Shown: in pieces, positions 1 to 11,183 of the stretch
Layout: every line of letters starts with the position of its first letter
How positions within the stretch are numbered: position 1 is the first letter of the stretch
Origin: Mucilaginibacter sp.
GTDB taxonomy: Bacteria > Bacteroidota > Bacteroidia > Sphingobacteriales > Sphingobacteriaceae
DNA length: 64,000 bases
Assembly: GCA_030445275.1 (NCBI GenBank)
Contig: JAUCSE010000019.1
Coordinates: forward strand, 1-64,000
Reading direction: 5' to 3'
Position numbers and translations under genes: made by a program
The notes under the pieces: model-generated
What the model was told of the DNA's origin: nothing
Databases searched by the model: none
What the model saw: the letters and a program-made list of their open reading frames with translations, nothing else

Positions 1-211
1 CGTTTCGGATAGTTTCGGGCTTTGTTTTGGATTGCAAACTCACCCACATGGGACTGCCTGATCTGCTTCCTGTTCGTCAGGACAGAGATTTACCGTCGGC
101 TTCCTTCAGATTCGCAGTCGCACGCGAAACCCTTCCCTTTGGTTAACGCTTCCCACTATCAAGGTGCGTTCAGGACTTTCACCCTATAGTTTGCGCCCAT
201 CCCGGGCGCAC
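1..211 (-). mobile_element. Group IIC intron, 5' portion (domain I), cut by the window edge
   Basis: Read on the minus strand the segment starts with the group II signature GTGCGCCCGGG and continues with GGGTGAAAGTCC, then AATCTGAAGGAAGC and GAGTTTGCA..CAAAACAAAG. As I remember the Oceanobacillus iheyensis group IIC intron, these blocks fall in the same order and spacing as in its domain I. The reverse transcriptase/maturase ORF and the catalytic domain V would lie beyond position 1. The 5' exon is a terminator hairpin (217-243) ending 5 nt before the splice site, which is the typical target of class C introns. Class and polarity are secure; whether the intron is complete cannot be seen. Confidence 0.92.
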
Positions 212-243
212 AATAAGAACACTGGCACTATGTGCCAGTGTTC
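212..243 (-). terminator. Rho-independent terminator used as intron target
   Basis: Perfect 12-bp stem (217-228 with 232-243), 3-nt loop, followed on the minus strand by TTATT and then directly by the intron GTGCG. It lies downstream of the minus-strand beta-galactosidase gene, with a repeat element between them. Confidence 0.8.
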
Positions 244-256
244 CTCATAACCACCT

Positions 257-410
257 CGTCATTGCGAGGTACGAAGCAATCTCTATACTATACAGAGCGA
301 ACCTTCCTAATTGACCTGCCTGTGTAGAGATTATTAATGTTGTGTTTGTTTTTATTAGGTATTAATGAGCTCCCTCTGGTCGGTTGTCTTCGGACCTCGC
401 AATAACGCGC
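257..410. repeat. Degenerate copy of the attgcgaggYacgaagcaat palindromic repeat
   Basis: Left arm at 257-287 carries attgcgaggtacgaagcaat. A decayed inverted arm (cttcggacctcgcaataacg) is at 389-408. The same family recurs intact at 60791-60900, nested at 3901-4056, and as a single arm at 14798-14832. Confidence 0.75.
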
Positions 411-438
411 TTTTATTTAGGCAGGTACTTTAATTGAA

Positions 439-3654
<3,216 letters not shown>

Positions 3655-3732
3655 TTAGGTTACTCGATTTAGCAGGGCTAATATATAATGTATAATTAAC
3701 ATTTAAAAAATTATTACGGTATAAAAGATAAC

Positions 3733-3890
3733 GCCCCTCCATTTATGGTGGAAAGGTAAATTCCCTCCCTCGGGAGGGGTGCGACCGCTTTGTGCGCAGA
3801 GGCAGGGAGGGGTTTATACTGTAGTACAGGTTTACAATGCTTATAAACCCCTACCTCCCCTTTCCCAAGGAAGGAATCGCACCTGCCCTA
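3733..3890. repeat. Palindromic repeat of the cctccc/gggagg family
   Basis: Two inverted halves: attccctccctcgggagggg..ggcagggaggggtttat on the left, and ataaacccctacctcccc..cccaagg on the right. A related element with cccctcttgagaggggg arms is at 55051-55135. No ORF with coding character is present. Confidence 0.6.
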
Positions 3891-3900
3891 CTCTCTATAC

Positions 3901-4056
3901 CTCATTGCGAGGTACAAAGCAATCTCTTTAAAATAAACTACTATAGGGTGTCATGCTGAGCTTGTCGAAGCATGGTGTGATGGCCTCTGCGCAATCCTTC
4001 GACAAGCTCAGGATGACAGGCCGTTTTTCATATTGCTTCACACCTCGAAATGACGC
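3901..4056. repeat. Nested repeats: one palindromic element inserted in another
   Basis: Outer arms (3901-3926 and about 4030-4056) belong to the attgcgaggYacgaagcaat family. Between them sits a second palindrome (3950-4019) with arms gtcatgctgagcttgtcgaag and cttcgacaagctcaggatgac. The whole gap 3616-4230 contains only such repeats and no supportable gene. Confidence 0.7.
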
Positions 4057-4230
4057 GCGGGGCATATCCAGGCGAAGAGGGTTCGGCAGCGCAGCGATGT
4101 CAGGATATTCCACCACTACATTAGTAATCAATTTGTTACAACCTTTAAAATTGACATTCAGCAATTACCATTGTCATATCCAACATCAGATCCACATCAT
4201 ATTTAATCCTATATCAAACAAAATCACAAC

Positions 4231-4767
4231 ATGAAAAAGCCTATTGCTATCATCACTCTCTTATTATTATTTTCATCAGCATTGATCAAAGCCCAGGAGA
4301 TTAAAAAATCGCAGGCACAACCAGACAGTGTTATCAAGGCCATCCCCTTTGGTTATGGCAGACACTCCTCTATTGTTTATACCATTGACGGGCAGATGCA
4401 AACGCCAGAGGACGTTAAGATCAGAATTTTAGCCTATGCTCCATCGGCCCTGGAGTATAGGGAAGCAAAAAATAACATGACCTGGAGTTTTGTTTCGCTC
4501 GGAGGCACCGCTGTGTTTTCAACGCTTGCTATCATTCAATTTGAGCGTCATGCTAAAGACGCTTTAAACAACATGCCAACGGGGGTGGATTTGGTTAATG
4601 GCAAACCGGGCTTTATTTACCCACCCCAGCAACACCACAGCCTAACGGGTGCCTATATTTTTACAGGAATAGCAACCGGATTATTGGTTGCGGCTTTTGT
4701 TCATTTTGCAAAAGCCAGCAGGCATGCCGACAGGATGCTCAAAGTATATAACTTACAGTATCAATAG
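4231..4767 (+). CDS. Small membrane protein of unknown function
   Basis: 178 aa. It has a signal peptide or first membrane segment at 1-21 (cleavage plausible after IKAQ). Two further hydrophobic segments lie near 90-107 (SFVSLGGTAVFSTLAII) and 143-162 (YIFTGIATGLLVAAFVHFA), leaving a short hydrophilic tail. The sequence GYGRHSSIVYTIDGQMQTPEDVKI follows the signal. I do not recognise the family. It stands alone between the repeat-filled gap and a terminator shared with the next, convergent gene. Probably a real gene because of its signal, TM pattern and following terminator. Confidence 0.7.
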   Translation: MKKPIAIITLLLLFSSALIKAQEIKKSQAQPDSVIKAIPFGYGRHSSIVYTIDGQMQTPEDVKIRILAYAPSALEYREAKNNMTWSFVSLGGTAVFSTLAIIQFERHAKDALNNMPTGVDLVNGKPGFIYPPQQHHSLTGAYIFTGIATGLLVAAFVHFAKASRHADRMLKVYNLQYQ

Positions 4768-4779
4768 TTAAATATAGAA

Positions 4780-4812
4780 ACAGCAAAGGCCCTTAAAGGG
4801 CCTTTGCTGTTA
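4780..4812. terminator. Bidirectional terminator between convergent genes
   Basis: Stem of about 13 bp (cagcaaaggccct with agggcctttgctg) and a short loop, with A/T-rich flanks on both sides. It lies between the ends of the plus gene at 4767 and the minus gene at 4839. Confidence 0.75.
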
Positions 4813-4838
4813 ATGATAATATACTATTAAATATCCCT

Positions 4839-5918
4839 TCAACTTTTAAATGGTTTGGCATGAACCTGCAGCTTATACACATAAACCGGGAATTTAACCG
4901 TCGACTTTCCATTTTGAAAAGCGGCCAGCCTGTTGATCTGTCCGGCAGGTATCCACAGAAAGCCTTTTTGATCTATCCACAAGGCATCGGCCCATATCAA
5001 TCGTTTATCTTCTAAAACAACTTCGCTTTTACCAGCCGGATTTATTTTCAGGATACGGCAATGGTCAACGTCAGACAGGTATATATTACCGGCAGCATCA
5101 ATAGCTGTTCCGCCTGTTGTAGGTGAGGTAAACCATTTGGTGATATGGCCTGCCAACTGCTTATCATTTAGCTTTGCATCATTTAAATAAACGGTTGCTG
5201 TCCGCGCCAAAGGTCCGGAAACGGGTTGAAAATAAAACCATTTTCCATCGGGTGATATTTCCATCTGGTCAGCATTTACCCTTAGCTCCTTGCCGTCATT
5301 CAGGTGTATCACTTTACCTTCGGCCAGTAAGGGTTTACTATCGGTGGTCGACCAATGATTTTCCAGCACCCTGCGCCCTTTGCCCGTTATTTTATCCATA
5401 ATTACCAGTGCGGGTTCGCCGGCATCGGTTATATAAATAGTTGAACCATATATACGCAGGTCATCCATAAAGCTATTGGGTTTCATTACGCCATCTAAAG
5501 GAATAATGCGGATAACCTTGTTCTGTTTTACATCAATCACCACCAGTTTTGAACCATCCTTTAAAGTCTGTTCACCTAATTTCGGGGCACCGGTATCCAT
5601 CACCCAAAGGTTACCATCGGGTCCTATACGTAACGAGTTGATACGGATAAACTTTTGCGTGGTAGCTTCGCCACTTGCCCAGCTATTCCATGTTTTGGAC
5701 GGATAAGGTACAATACTGCCATCTTTTAACACCTCGCCAATGCTTATCCCCTTTTCACCCTCTAAGCGTGGGAAGCCTACGAAAACCCTACCATCCTCGG
5801 TAGTAGTAACCCCGTTCCATACCTGAGTTGATGATTTGGCAACAGGTATGAGCTGTGGTTTGGTTTGAGCCATAACCGCGGTGTTGAACAACGCGGTTAT
5901 CCATATTAAAGCTTTCAT
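4839..5918 (-). CDS. Major royal jelly/yellow-family protein (L-dopachrome tautomerase-related)
   Basis: 359 aa with a Sec signal peptide (about 1-17). Family marks seen: WNGVTTTEDGRVFVGFPR, INSLRIGPDGNLWVMDTG, a central SFMDDLRIYGSTIYITDAG blade, and NADQMEISPDGKWFYFQP followed by GGTAIDAAGNIYLSDVDHCRI, consistent with a six-bladed propeller. Bacterial members have no firmly assigned reaction. It starts 11 bp after the stop of the oxidoreductase gene, so the two are probably one transcript from the TAAATTTG promoter at 6896. The periplasmic location follows from the signal peptide. Confidence 0.85.
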   Translation of the reverse strand: MKALIWITALFNTAVMAQTKPQLIPVAKSSTQVWNGVTTTEDGRVFVGFPRLEGEKGISIGEVLKDGSIVPYPSKTWNSWASGEATTQKFIRINSLRIGPDGNLWVMDTGAPKLGEQTLKDGSKLVVIDVKQNKVIRIIPLDGVMKPNSFMDDLRIYGSTIYITDAGEPALVIMDKITGKGRRVLENHWSTTDSKPLLAEGKVIHLNDGKELRVNADQMEISPDGKWFYFQPVSGPLARTATVYLNDAKLNDKQLAGHITKWFTSPTTGGTAIDAAGNIYLSDVDHCRILKINPAGKSEVVLEDKRLIWADALWIDQKGFLWIPAGQINRLAAFQNGKSTVKFPVYVYKLQVHAKPFKS

Positions 5919-5929
5919 TATTGTTTAGC

Positions 5930-6874
5930 TTAATTGATAGTTACTACAACCTTACCACGGGTTTTACCACTCTTAACCTGTTCATGAGCAGCAGCCATTT
6001 CATTAAATGGAAACACCTGCGATACATGCGATTTGATGATGCCCTGCTCCAACCAGGTGGCCAGTTGCTTCATATCATCACCGTTTGACTCCACCAGGAA
6101 AAAGTAGCCATGTACACCTTTGGCCTTAGCCTTTTCTGTCACATGCTCACTTAAGCCCGATGGGATGCTGATCAGGGTACCACCTTTTTTGGTTACCTCT
6201 AATGAACGATCAATATTATCGCCGCCAATGGTATCAAACACCAGGTCAACATCATGCAGCACTTCCTCAAAACGTACTTTTTGATAGTCAACATGCTCAT
6301 CGGCCCCCAAACCAAGCACAAAATCCTTATTTGCAGCTGATGCAGTACCTATTACATGCGCACCCAGGTGTTTAGCTATCTGCACTACGTAATGGCCAAC
6401 GCCACCTGCCGCTGCGTGTACCAATACCCTTTGCCCGGGTTGTACATTAGCCTTATGGGTTAATCCCTGCAAGGCGGTTAACGCGGCAAGGGTTGCTGCG
6501 GCGGCTTCTTCATGGCTGATATTTCCCGGTTTAAACGCCAGGTGACTGGCTGGCGCTACCACATACTCGGCATAAGCCCTGCCATGGCCAGGGAAATTCA
6601 CCATGCCAAATACGGCATCGCCAATTTTAAATTCAGTTACCGCGCTGCCAGTTTTAGTTACAACGCCTGATATATCCCAACCCAGAATAATTGGGTCATC
6701 GTCTTTTAATCGCCCTGCTAATCCTTTGCCTGCGCAGGTTTTTACATCAACCGGATTTATGCTGATGGCTTTTACCTGTACCAGCACCTCGTTATCACCA
6801 ATTTCAGGAACCGGTACATCGCTAATCTGTAAATTACCTGTACCATCCAATGTTTTTATTGTTATTGCTTTCAT
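5930..6874 (-). CDS. NAD(P)-dependent MDR oxidoreductase, quinone-oxidoreductase type
   Basis: 314 aa from ATG 6874 (MKAITIKTL). The frame is open to 6964, but the TAAATTTG promoter box at 6896-6903 lies inside that extension, so the shorter start is right. It has the GroES-like N domain (DVPVPEIGDNEVLVQVKAISINPVDVKT), the Rossmann motif AAAGGVGHYVVQIAKHLGA, and FDTIGGDNIDRSLEVTKKGG. There are no structural-zinc cysteines, so it belongs to the zinc-free quinone reductase branch. It is divergent from an AraC regulator with 88 bp between starts, which suggests local control by that regulator. The substrate is unknown. Confidence 0.9.
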   Translation of the reverse strand: MKAITIKTLDGTGNLQISDVPVPEIGDNEVLVQVKAISINPVDVKTCAGKGLAGRLKDDDPIILGWDISGVVTKTGSAVTEFKIGDAVFGMVNFPGHGRAYAEYVVAPASHLAFKPGNISHEEAAAATLAALTALQGLTHKANVQPGQRVLVHAAAGGVGHYVVQIAKHLGAHVIGTASAANKDFVLGLGADEHVDYQKVRFEEVLHDVDLVFDTIGGDNIDRSLEVTKKGGTLISIPSGLSEHVTEKAKAKGVHGYFFLVESNGDDMKQLATWLEQGIIKSHVSQVFPFNEMAAAHEQVKSGKTRGKVVVTIN

Positions 6875-6895
6875 TGTCTTTCTAATATTATAATA

Positions 6896-6903
6896 CAAAT
6901 TTA
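6896..6903 (-). promoter_or_regulatory. -7 box of the oxidoreductase promoter
   Basis: TAAATTTG on the minus strand matches the Bacteroidota -7 consensus TAnnTTTG exactly and gives a leader of about 15-20 nt. The -33 element is poor. Confidence 0.6.
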
Positions 6904-6925
6904 TACAGAAAACACCCATTAAAAC

Positions 6926-6957
6926 TTGTACAAATAGCACCAAATACTGTACTTTTG
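6926..6957 (+). promoter_or_regulatory. Bacteroidota promoter of the araC-type gene
   Basis: TTG at 6926-6928, a 21-nt spacer and TACTTTTG at 6950-6957. The box ends 5 nt before the ATG, so the transcript is predicted to be leaderless or nearly so. A TTGTACAA palindrome overlaps the -33 region. Confidence 0.65.
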
Positions 6958-6962
6958 CGTAC

Positions 6963-7841
6963 ATGTATAAAGAGAATTTACATCAGGAGTTTGAAATAGT
7001 TTATAAAGAACTGGATGTGTGCCCCAAAAAAGAGCACCAACATAGCTTTTTTGAACTGGTGTATATTGTAAGTGGCACTGGTATACAATGCATTAACAAA
7101 AACCAATTTGAATACCACAAGGGGCATCTGTTTTTGATCACCCCGCAGGATTGTCATTCATTTGATATCAAAACTACTACCGGCTTTTTCTTTATTCGCT
7201 TTAATGACATCTATATCCGCGGCCAGCAGCATGACCGCAAGGCCAAAAATGATTGGCTGCACCAAATGGAATATATACTGCAGCATGCCAGTCATCAGCC
7301 TGGTTGTTTGCTTTGCAATCATGGCGATATACCATTAGTAAAAACATTGGTTGAGAGCATTATACGTGAGCAGGTAAACCGCGAGGCGCATTATACCGAA
7401 CTGATAAAACAGCTGGTAAACACCATACTCACCATTGTGGCCCGCAACATGACCATGATGCCTTCAGTGGCAACCTGTAAAATAGCCGAAGTAAGCAGCG
7501 AGCCTGTTCAGGATATGATACGTTACATACAAGAAAATATTTACGAGCCCGAAAAACTGCGGACAGATTTGATCAGCAATCATTTTGGTATTGCCCAGGG
7601 ATACCTCGGCCGATACTTTAAAAAGCATACCGGCGAAAGCTTACAGCAATACATATCCAACTATAAGCTTAAACTGGTGGAAACACGCCTGCAACACAGC
7701 GACATGCGCATTAACGAGATAGTACGCGAATTGGGCTTTACCGATGAAAGTCACCTGAATCGCTTGTTTAAAAAACATAAGGGTATCAACCCTTCATCGT
7801 TTCGTAAACTGAATAATGCAGCTTATCAACCTGTGCTGTAA
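6963..7841 (+). CDS. AraC-family transcriptional regulator with cupin-like sensor
   Basis: 292 aa. The N-terminal part has a cupin/AraC-binding pattern (HQHSFFELVYIVSGTG, then KGHLFLITPQDCHSF). The C-terminal double HTH is at about 180-285, including NHFGIAQGYLGRYFKKHTGES and VRELGFTDESHLNRLFKKHKG. A small effector, possibly a sugar, is expected by family. It is divergent from the MDR oxidoreductase/yellow-protein pair and convergent with the SGNH hydrolase 7 bp away. The start lies directly behind a consensus promoter box. Confidence 0.92.
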   Translation: MYKENLHQEFEIVYKELDVCPKKEHQHSFFELVYIVSGTGIQCINKNQFEYHKGHLFLITPQDCHSFDIKTTTGFFFIRFNDIYIRGQQHDRKAKNDWLHQMEYILQHASHQPGCLLCNHGDIPLVKTLVESIIREQVNREAHYTELIKQLVNTILTIVARNMTMMPSVATCKIAEVSSEPVQDMIRYIQENIYEPEKLRTDLISNHFGIAQGYLGRYFKKHTGESLQQYISNYKLKLVETRLQHSDMRINEIVRELGFTDESHLNRLFKKHKGINPSSFRKLNNAAYQPVL

Positions 7842-7848
7842 TAGCAAT

Positions 7849-8607
7849 TTATTTCAGCGCTTTGCTGATAGCCTGTTCTGTAATGCGTGCCATTATATGA
7901 TAACCTGCCGCATTGGGATGTACGCCATCGATAGTAAGCTCAGCCTTTTGGCCATTACGTTCGTCGGCAAGTGGAGTAAAGTAATCCAGCAGGATCAGGT
8001 TGTTTTCAGCGGCATATGCTTTGATCAGTTTGTTGAGTGCAATGATCTTCCCAGCAGGTTCAAGGCCCTTGCGCCAAGGGTATTCATACACCGGTAAATT
8101 AGCGCATAAAATAACCTTTATCTGGTGCAATTTAGCCAGCTCAACCATCGATTTTATATTATCCATAATGCGCTCATTGCTTACATGCCCGGTGTTGCCC
8201 GCTATATCATTATTACCGGCCAATATGATCACCGCTTTGGGTTCCAGATTAATCACATCCTGCCTAAACCTGAGCAGCAATTGTGGAGATATTTGTCCGC
8301 TAATGCCCCTGTCAAGGTATGGTTTGCCTTTAAAAAACTCTGGGGCACGAGTTTTCCAGAATTCAATAATTGAACTGCCTAATAAAACAACCCGTTGTTC
8401 GCCTGCCTTTGGAGGGCCTATCTGTTTATTTTCAGCTGCGTAATGGGATAGCGCCGCCCAATCATCCTTAAAATCTTCCTTTACAGCGGGAGCCGCAGTT
8501 TTACTTTTTAAAGAATCCGAAGTATTTTGCTGCGAATAACCGGCAAAACTCATTAATAACCCTGTTGATAATAACAGGGTAAGCTTTATGCTCATCCTTT
8601 TGTTCAT
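7849..8607 (-). CDS. Exported SGNH/GDSL hydrolase
   Basis: 252 aa from ATG 8607. A TTG two codons upstream is part of the promoter box, and MSIKLTLLLS at 8595 is another candidate. A signal peptide is followed by a linker, then block I VVLLGSSIIEFW (Ser nucleophile in a GSS variant), block II RGISGQ, block III AGNNDIAG and block V DGVHPNAAGY with the Asp/His of the triad. Family members deacetylate or de-esterify carbohydrates and lipids; the substrate is open. A TATTTTTG box (8611-8618) ends 3 nt before the ATG. Confidence 0.9.
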   Translation of the reverse strand: MNKRMSIKLTLLLSTGLLMSFAGYSQQNTSDSLKSKTAAPAVKEDFKDDWAALSHYAAENKQIGPPKAGEQRVVLLGSSIIEFWKTRAPEFFKGKPYLDRGISGQISPQLLLRFRQDVINLEPKAVIILAGNNDIAGNTGHVSNERIMDNIKSMVELAKLHQIKVILCANLPVYEYPWRKGLEPAGKIIALNKLIKAYAAENNLILLDYFTPLADERNGQKAELTIDGVHPNAAGYHIMARITEQAISKALK

Positions 8608-8727
8608 CCTCAAAAATAACTGTTAGCATTAAATAAACCAGCGCTCAATCAATTGTTTTTAAGTTAACAATTCCTTTACAGGCAGCCGTTTAATTTGCGT
8701 GAAACTTTTATCATTAAAAATCTCCAC

Positions 8728-10023
8728 ATGAAAAAAACCTTATTAACTCTTTGCGCATTTACGGCTATTGTACTTTCTGCCTGCAAAAAGGATCACAAAG
8801 AAAATACGACTCCTATAACTTACCCTGATATGGCCGAAGCCGCAGATCCTGCCCTATTAATGACCACACCCGATGGTGTAAAGGTTTACAACGGCGGTTT
8901 TGGCTCGGCAGTTGCTGCCGACCATAATGACCCTAGCGTATTTTATATGCTTACCGACCGTGGCCCTAACGCGGCCGGCTCGGTTGATAATTCCATCATT
9001 TTTGGAAAAGCTGATTTTACGCCCGAAATAGGAAAATTCCGGTTAAAGGATGGTAAATTGGTATTGGAGCAAAAAATTGAGTTTAAAAATGCGGCGGGTG
9101 TACCATTAACCGGATTGCCAAATCCTACCGACCAGGGCGGTACCGGTGAAATTGCCTATGACCTGAACGGGAAAGTAATAGCGCCAAATGCTGATGGTAT
9201 TGACTCCGAAGGTATGGTTTTAGCTCCCGATGGCTCATTCTGGATCAGTGATGAATACGGTCCGCATATTGTACATTTTGATGCCACTGGTCGCACTATT
9301 GAACGTATTAACCCGTTTGGTACCGGCACCGGCGGCAGGAAGATCCCATTAGTATTTGCCAAACGCAAACCCAACCGCGGTATGGAAGGTTTGGCCATTA
9401 CTCCTGATGGTAAAACGCTGGTTGGTATGATGCAATCGCCTATGTTTACCCCTACCAAAGCAGCTGTAAAAAACTCGGCGGTGCTACGTATACTTACTTT
9501 TGATATTGCTACTGGTGCCACCAAACAATATGCTTATGTTATGGAAGATAAATCCCTTACCGGGGTTAGCGACATCGTAGCCGTTAACGCCACCACCTTT
9601 TTAACCATTGAACGTGATGGCAACTATGGCGGCGACCCGGTAACTCCGGCCACCTTTAAAAAGGTATTTAAGATCAGCTTTGATGGAGCTACAGATATAT
9701 CTGACCCGGCAAACGCCGCAATAGGCAAACTTTATGGTGGCAAAACACCTGAAGAGCTTAATGACAAGGCAGGCTTGTTGGCTGCCGGCATTACCCCGGT
9801 ATCAAAAATACTTGTGCTTGACCTGTTAAAAGATCTGCCAACTGTTTATCCGCATGATAAAGCCGAAGGTTTGGCCCTGTTACCAGGCAATATATTGGTT
9901 ATTTCAAACGATGATGATTTTGGAGTAGTGGATAACGGCAAGGGTGGTTTCATGGCTAAAATATTACCCGCTACCAAAACAGTAGATCATAACACCCTGT
10001 ACTTTGTAAAAATCAATTTGTAA
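8728..10023 (+). CDS. Phytase-like esterase lipoprotein (esterase-like activity of phytase family)
   Basis: 431 aa from ATG 8728, chosen because MKKTLLTLCAFTAIVLSACKK is a lipoprotein signal with Cys at the lipobox; an in-frame upstream codon exists at 8695. Family features: YNGGFGSAVAADHNDPSVFYMLTDRGPNA, PDGSFWISDEYGPHIVHFD, RGMEGLAITPDGKTLVGMMQ and DKAEGLALLPGNILVISNDDDFG, all typical of the PF13449-type propeller. Substrates in bacteria are not well settled; phosphoester hydrolysis is a guess from the family name. It is monocistronic and followed by a hairpin at 10065. Confidence 0.88.
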   Translation: MKKTLLTLCAFTAIVLSACKKDHKENTTPITYPDMAEAADPALLMTTPDGVKVYNGGFGSAVAADHNDPSVFYMLTDRGPNAAGSVDNSIIFGKADFTPEIGKFRLKDGKLVLEQKIEFKNAAGVPLTGLPNPTDQGGTGEIAYDLNGKVIAPNADGIDSEGMVLAPDGSFWISDEYGPHIVHFDATGRTIERINPFGTGTGGRKIPLVFAKRKPNRGMEGLAITPDGKTLVGMMQSPMFTPTKAAVKNSAVLRILTFDIATGATKQYAYVMEDKSLTGVSDIVAVNATTFLTIERDGNYGGDPVTPATFKKVFKISFDGATDISDPANAAIGKLYGGKTPEELNDKAGLLAAGITPVSKILVLDLLKDLPTVYPHDKAEGLALLPGNILVISNDDDFGVVDNGKGGFMAKILPATKTVDHNTLYFVKINL

Positions 10024-10064
10024 TAGCTGCCTGTTAAACCCAGTCATCTTATTACATTAATATC

Positions 10065-10119
10065 CATCCGGAAAGCGATCGCCTTTTTTAAAAACCTGAT
10101 TTCTTTCCGGATATTTTAT
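10065..10119 (+). terminator. Likely terminator of the phytase-like gene
   Basis: Arms atccggaaag and ctttccggat (10 bp, perfect) separated by 28 nt and followed by ATTTTATT. The long loop makes this only moderately sure. Confidence 0.45.
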
Positions 10120-10164
10120 TAAATGGCCGAGCCTTTCTATTTAAAAATACCGTGTTTTAACGGG

Positions 10165-10195
10165 TTGTTAATACCTATAACTCTTTATAGATTTG
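10165..10195 (+). promoter_or_regulatory. Orphan Bacteroidota promoter
   Basis: TTG (10165-10167), a 20-nt spacer and TAGATTTG (10188-10195) match the -33/-7 consensus. No recognisable gene follows before the terminator at 10363-10398. Confidence 0.55.
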
Positions 10196-10201
10196 ACAAA
10201 A

Positions 10202-10398
10202 GTGAACATTGAAAAATGTAAAGGTTATGGAGGCCTTAAAATCATTTACTGCCTCAATCATCATATTGTGTTAAAACACTTAAATCGTGCATAAACACCT
10301 AAAAAATTAAGTATATTGTTGGTGATATGCTTAGTAAAACGGTCTGACTGACCAAAACACAGGCATTACTCCTTAATCAGAGTAGTGCTTTTTTTGTT
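10202..10398 (+). ncRNA. Candidate small RNA of about 200 nt, or a short-peptide transcript
   Basis: The segment is bounded by a good promoter (10165-10195) and an intrinsic terminator (GCATTACTC..GAGTAGTGC, then seven T). It separates the phytase-like gene from tetR and holds no long ORF. A 15-codon ORF (10227-10274, MEALKSFTASIILC) preceded by AAAGG is the only translatable candidate. No Rfam-type fold is recognised by eye, so the call is an inference from its boundaries. Confidence 0.4.
10363..10398 (+). terminator. Intrinsic terminator
   Basis: Nine-bp stem with one G-T pair, loop cttaatca, then TTTTTTTG. It cannot belong to the upstream gene's own 3' end, because another hairpin and a promoter lie between. 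Confidence 0.7.
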
Positions 10399-10456
10399 TA
10401 ATGTTTCCCTGAATTATCCCGCTTTGTCAATCAACTGTTATTTTAAGTATGCTTTA

Positions 10457-10486
10457 TTGCATATAAAATACCAATCGGTATATTTG
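10457..10486 (+). promoter_or_regulatory. tetR promoter with embedded TetR operator
   Basis: TTG at 10457-10459, a 19-nt spacer and TATATTTG at 10479-10486. The palindrome ATACCAATCGGTAT lies in the spacer and over the -7 box, so repressor binding would block RNA polymerase. Its core matches the larger palindrome at 11101-11136. Confidence 0.8.
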
Positions 10487-10490
10487 TATC

Positions 10491-11093
10491 GTGAAAAATG
10501 TTCAATCAAAGTCTGAGCGTACCAGGGCCTTCATTATTGAAAGCACTGCCGAGATCTTTAATAAGAAGGGCTATGCGGGTACGTCGTTATCAAATCTTAC
10601 TGCGGCTACCGGTTTATCAAAAGGGGCTATATACTGCAATTTTGAAAATAAGGAAGAAGTGGCCCTCGCGGCATTTGATTATAACTACGCCAGAATTTCG
10701 CAGGCTACACGTGAGCAGGTAGATCAGGCTAAAACTTATCATGATAAATTAATGGTATATACCAGGGTATACCGGAATGTAATTGGAAAAATGTCAAAGT
10801 GGGGTGGATGCCCCATATTGAATACCGCGATTGAAGCCGATGATACCAACAGCGTGCTAAAAGAGAGGGCTGCAAAAGCTGTGCATGCATGGGAAAACAG
10901 GTTGGTAAAACTGATTGAGCAGGGAATAATTGCCGGTGAATTTAAACCAGGTGTAAATGCAAGGCAAACCGCACTGTCTATCGTCGCCCTGATCGAAGGC
11001 GGTTTAATGATCTCTAAGGTAACCGACGATCGCAGCAGTATGGATAGCGTGCTGAACACGGTTGAACTATTGATCAATAACATGGAGAAATAA
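10491..11093 (+). CDS. TetR/AcrR-family transcriptional repressor
   Basis: 200 aa with a GTG start 4 nt after the -7 box, so the mRNA is predicted to be leaderless; no other start precedes the HTH. The N-terminal TetR HTH is RAFIIESTAEIFNKKGYAGTSLSNLTAATGLSKGAIYCNFENKEEVALAAF (about 11-60, cut here by sense into helices 1-4). The C-terminal ligand domain, with MSKWGGCPILNTAIEADD, resembles the AcrR/YxaF type. It is followed by an MFS pump gene with a matching operator, so the protein most likely represses itself and the pump until a toxic ligand binds. Confidence 0.93.
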   Translation: MKNVQSKSERTRAFIIESTAEIFNKKGYAGTSLSNLTAATGLSKGAIYCNFENKEEVALAAFDYNYARISQATREQVDQAKTYHDKLMVYTRVYRNVIGKMSKWGGCPILNTAIEADDTNSVLKERAAKAVHAWENRLVKLIEQGIIAGEFKPGVNARQTALSIVALIEGGLMISKVTDDRSSMDSVLNTVELLINNMEK

Positions 11094-11100
11094 AAAAATT

Positions 11101-11136
11101 TACCTTATAAAATACCGATCGGTATTTTATAAGGTA
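11101..11136. promoter_or_regulatory. 36-bp perfect palindrome, TetR operator upstream of the efflux gene
   Basis: Perfect 18-bp arms meet at the centre ATACCGATCGGTAT without a spacer. The same core with one change lies in the tetR promoter. The position between tetR and the MFS gene supports control of the pump. The palindrome could also form a strong RNA hairpin at the end of the tetR message. Confidence 0.85.
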
Positions 11137-11183
11137 ATCATACATCAAATCAAGCACGATTAATACATATCTACCCATACAAA

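Noticed and set aside
3928..4234. Open frames across the repeat-filled gap before 4231
   Set aside because: They run through palindromic repeats, which can be read in several frames by chance.
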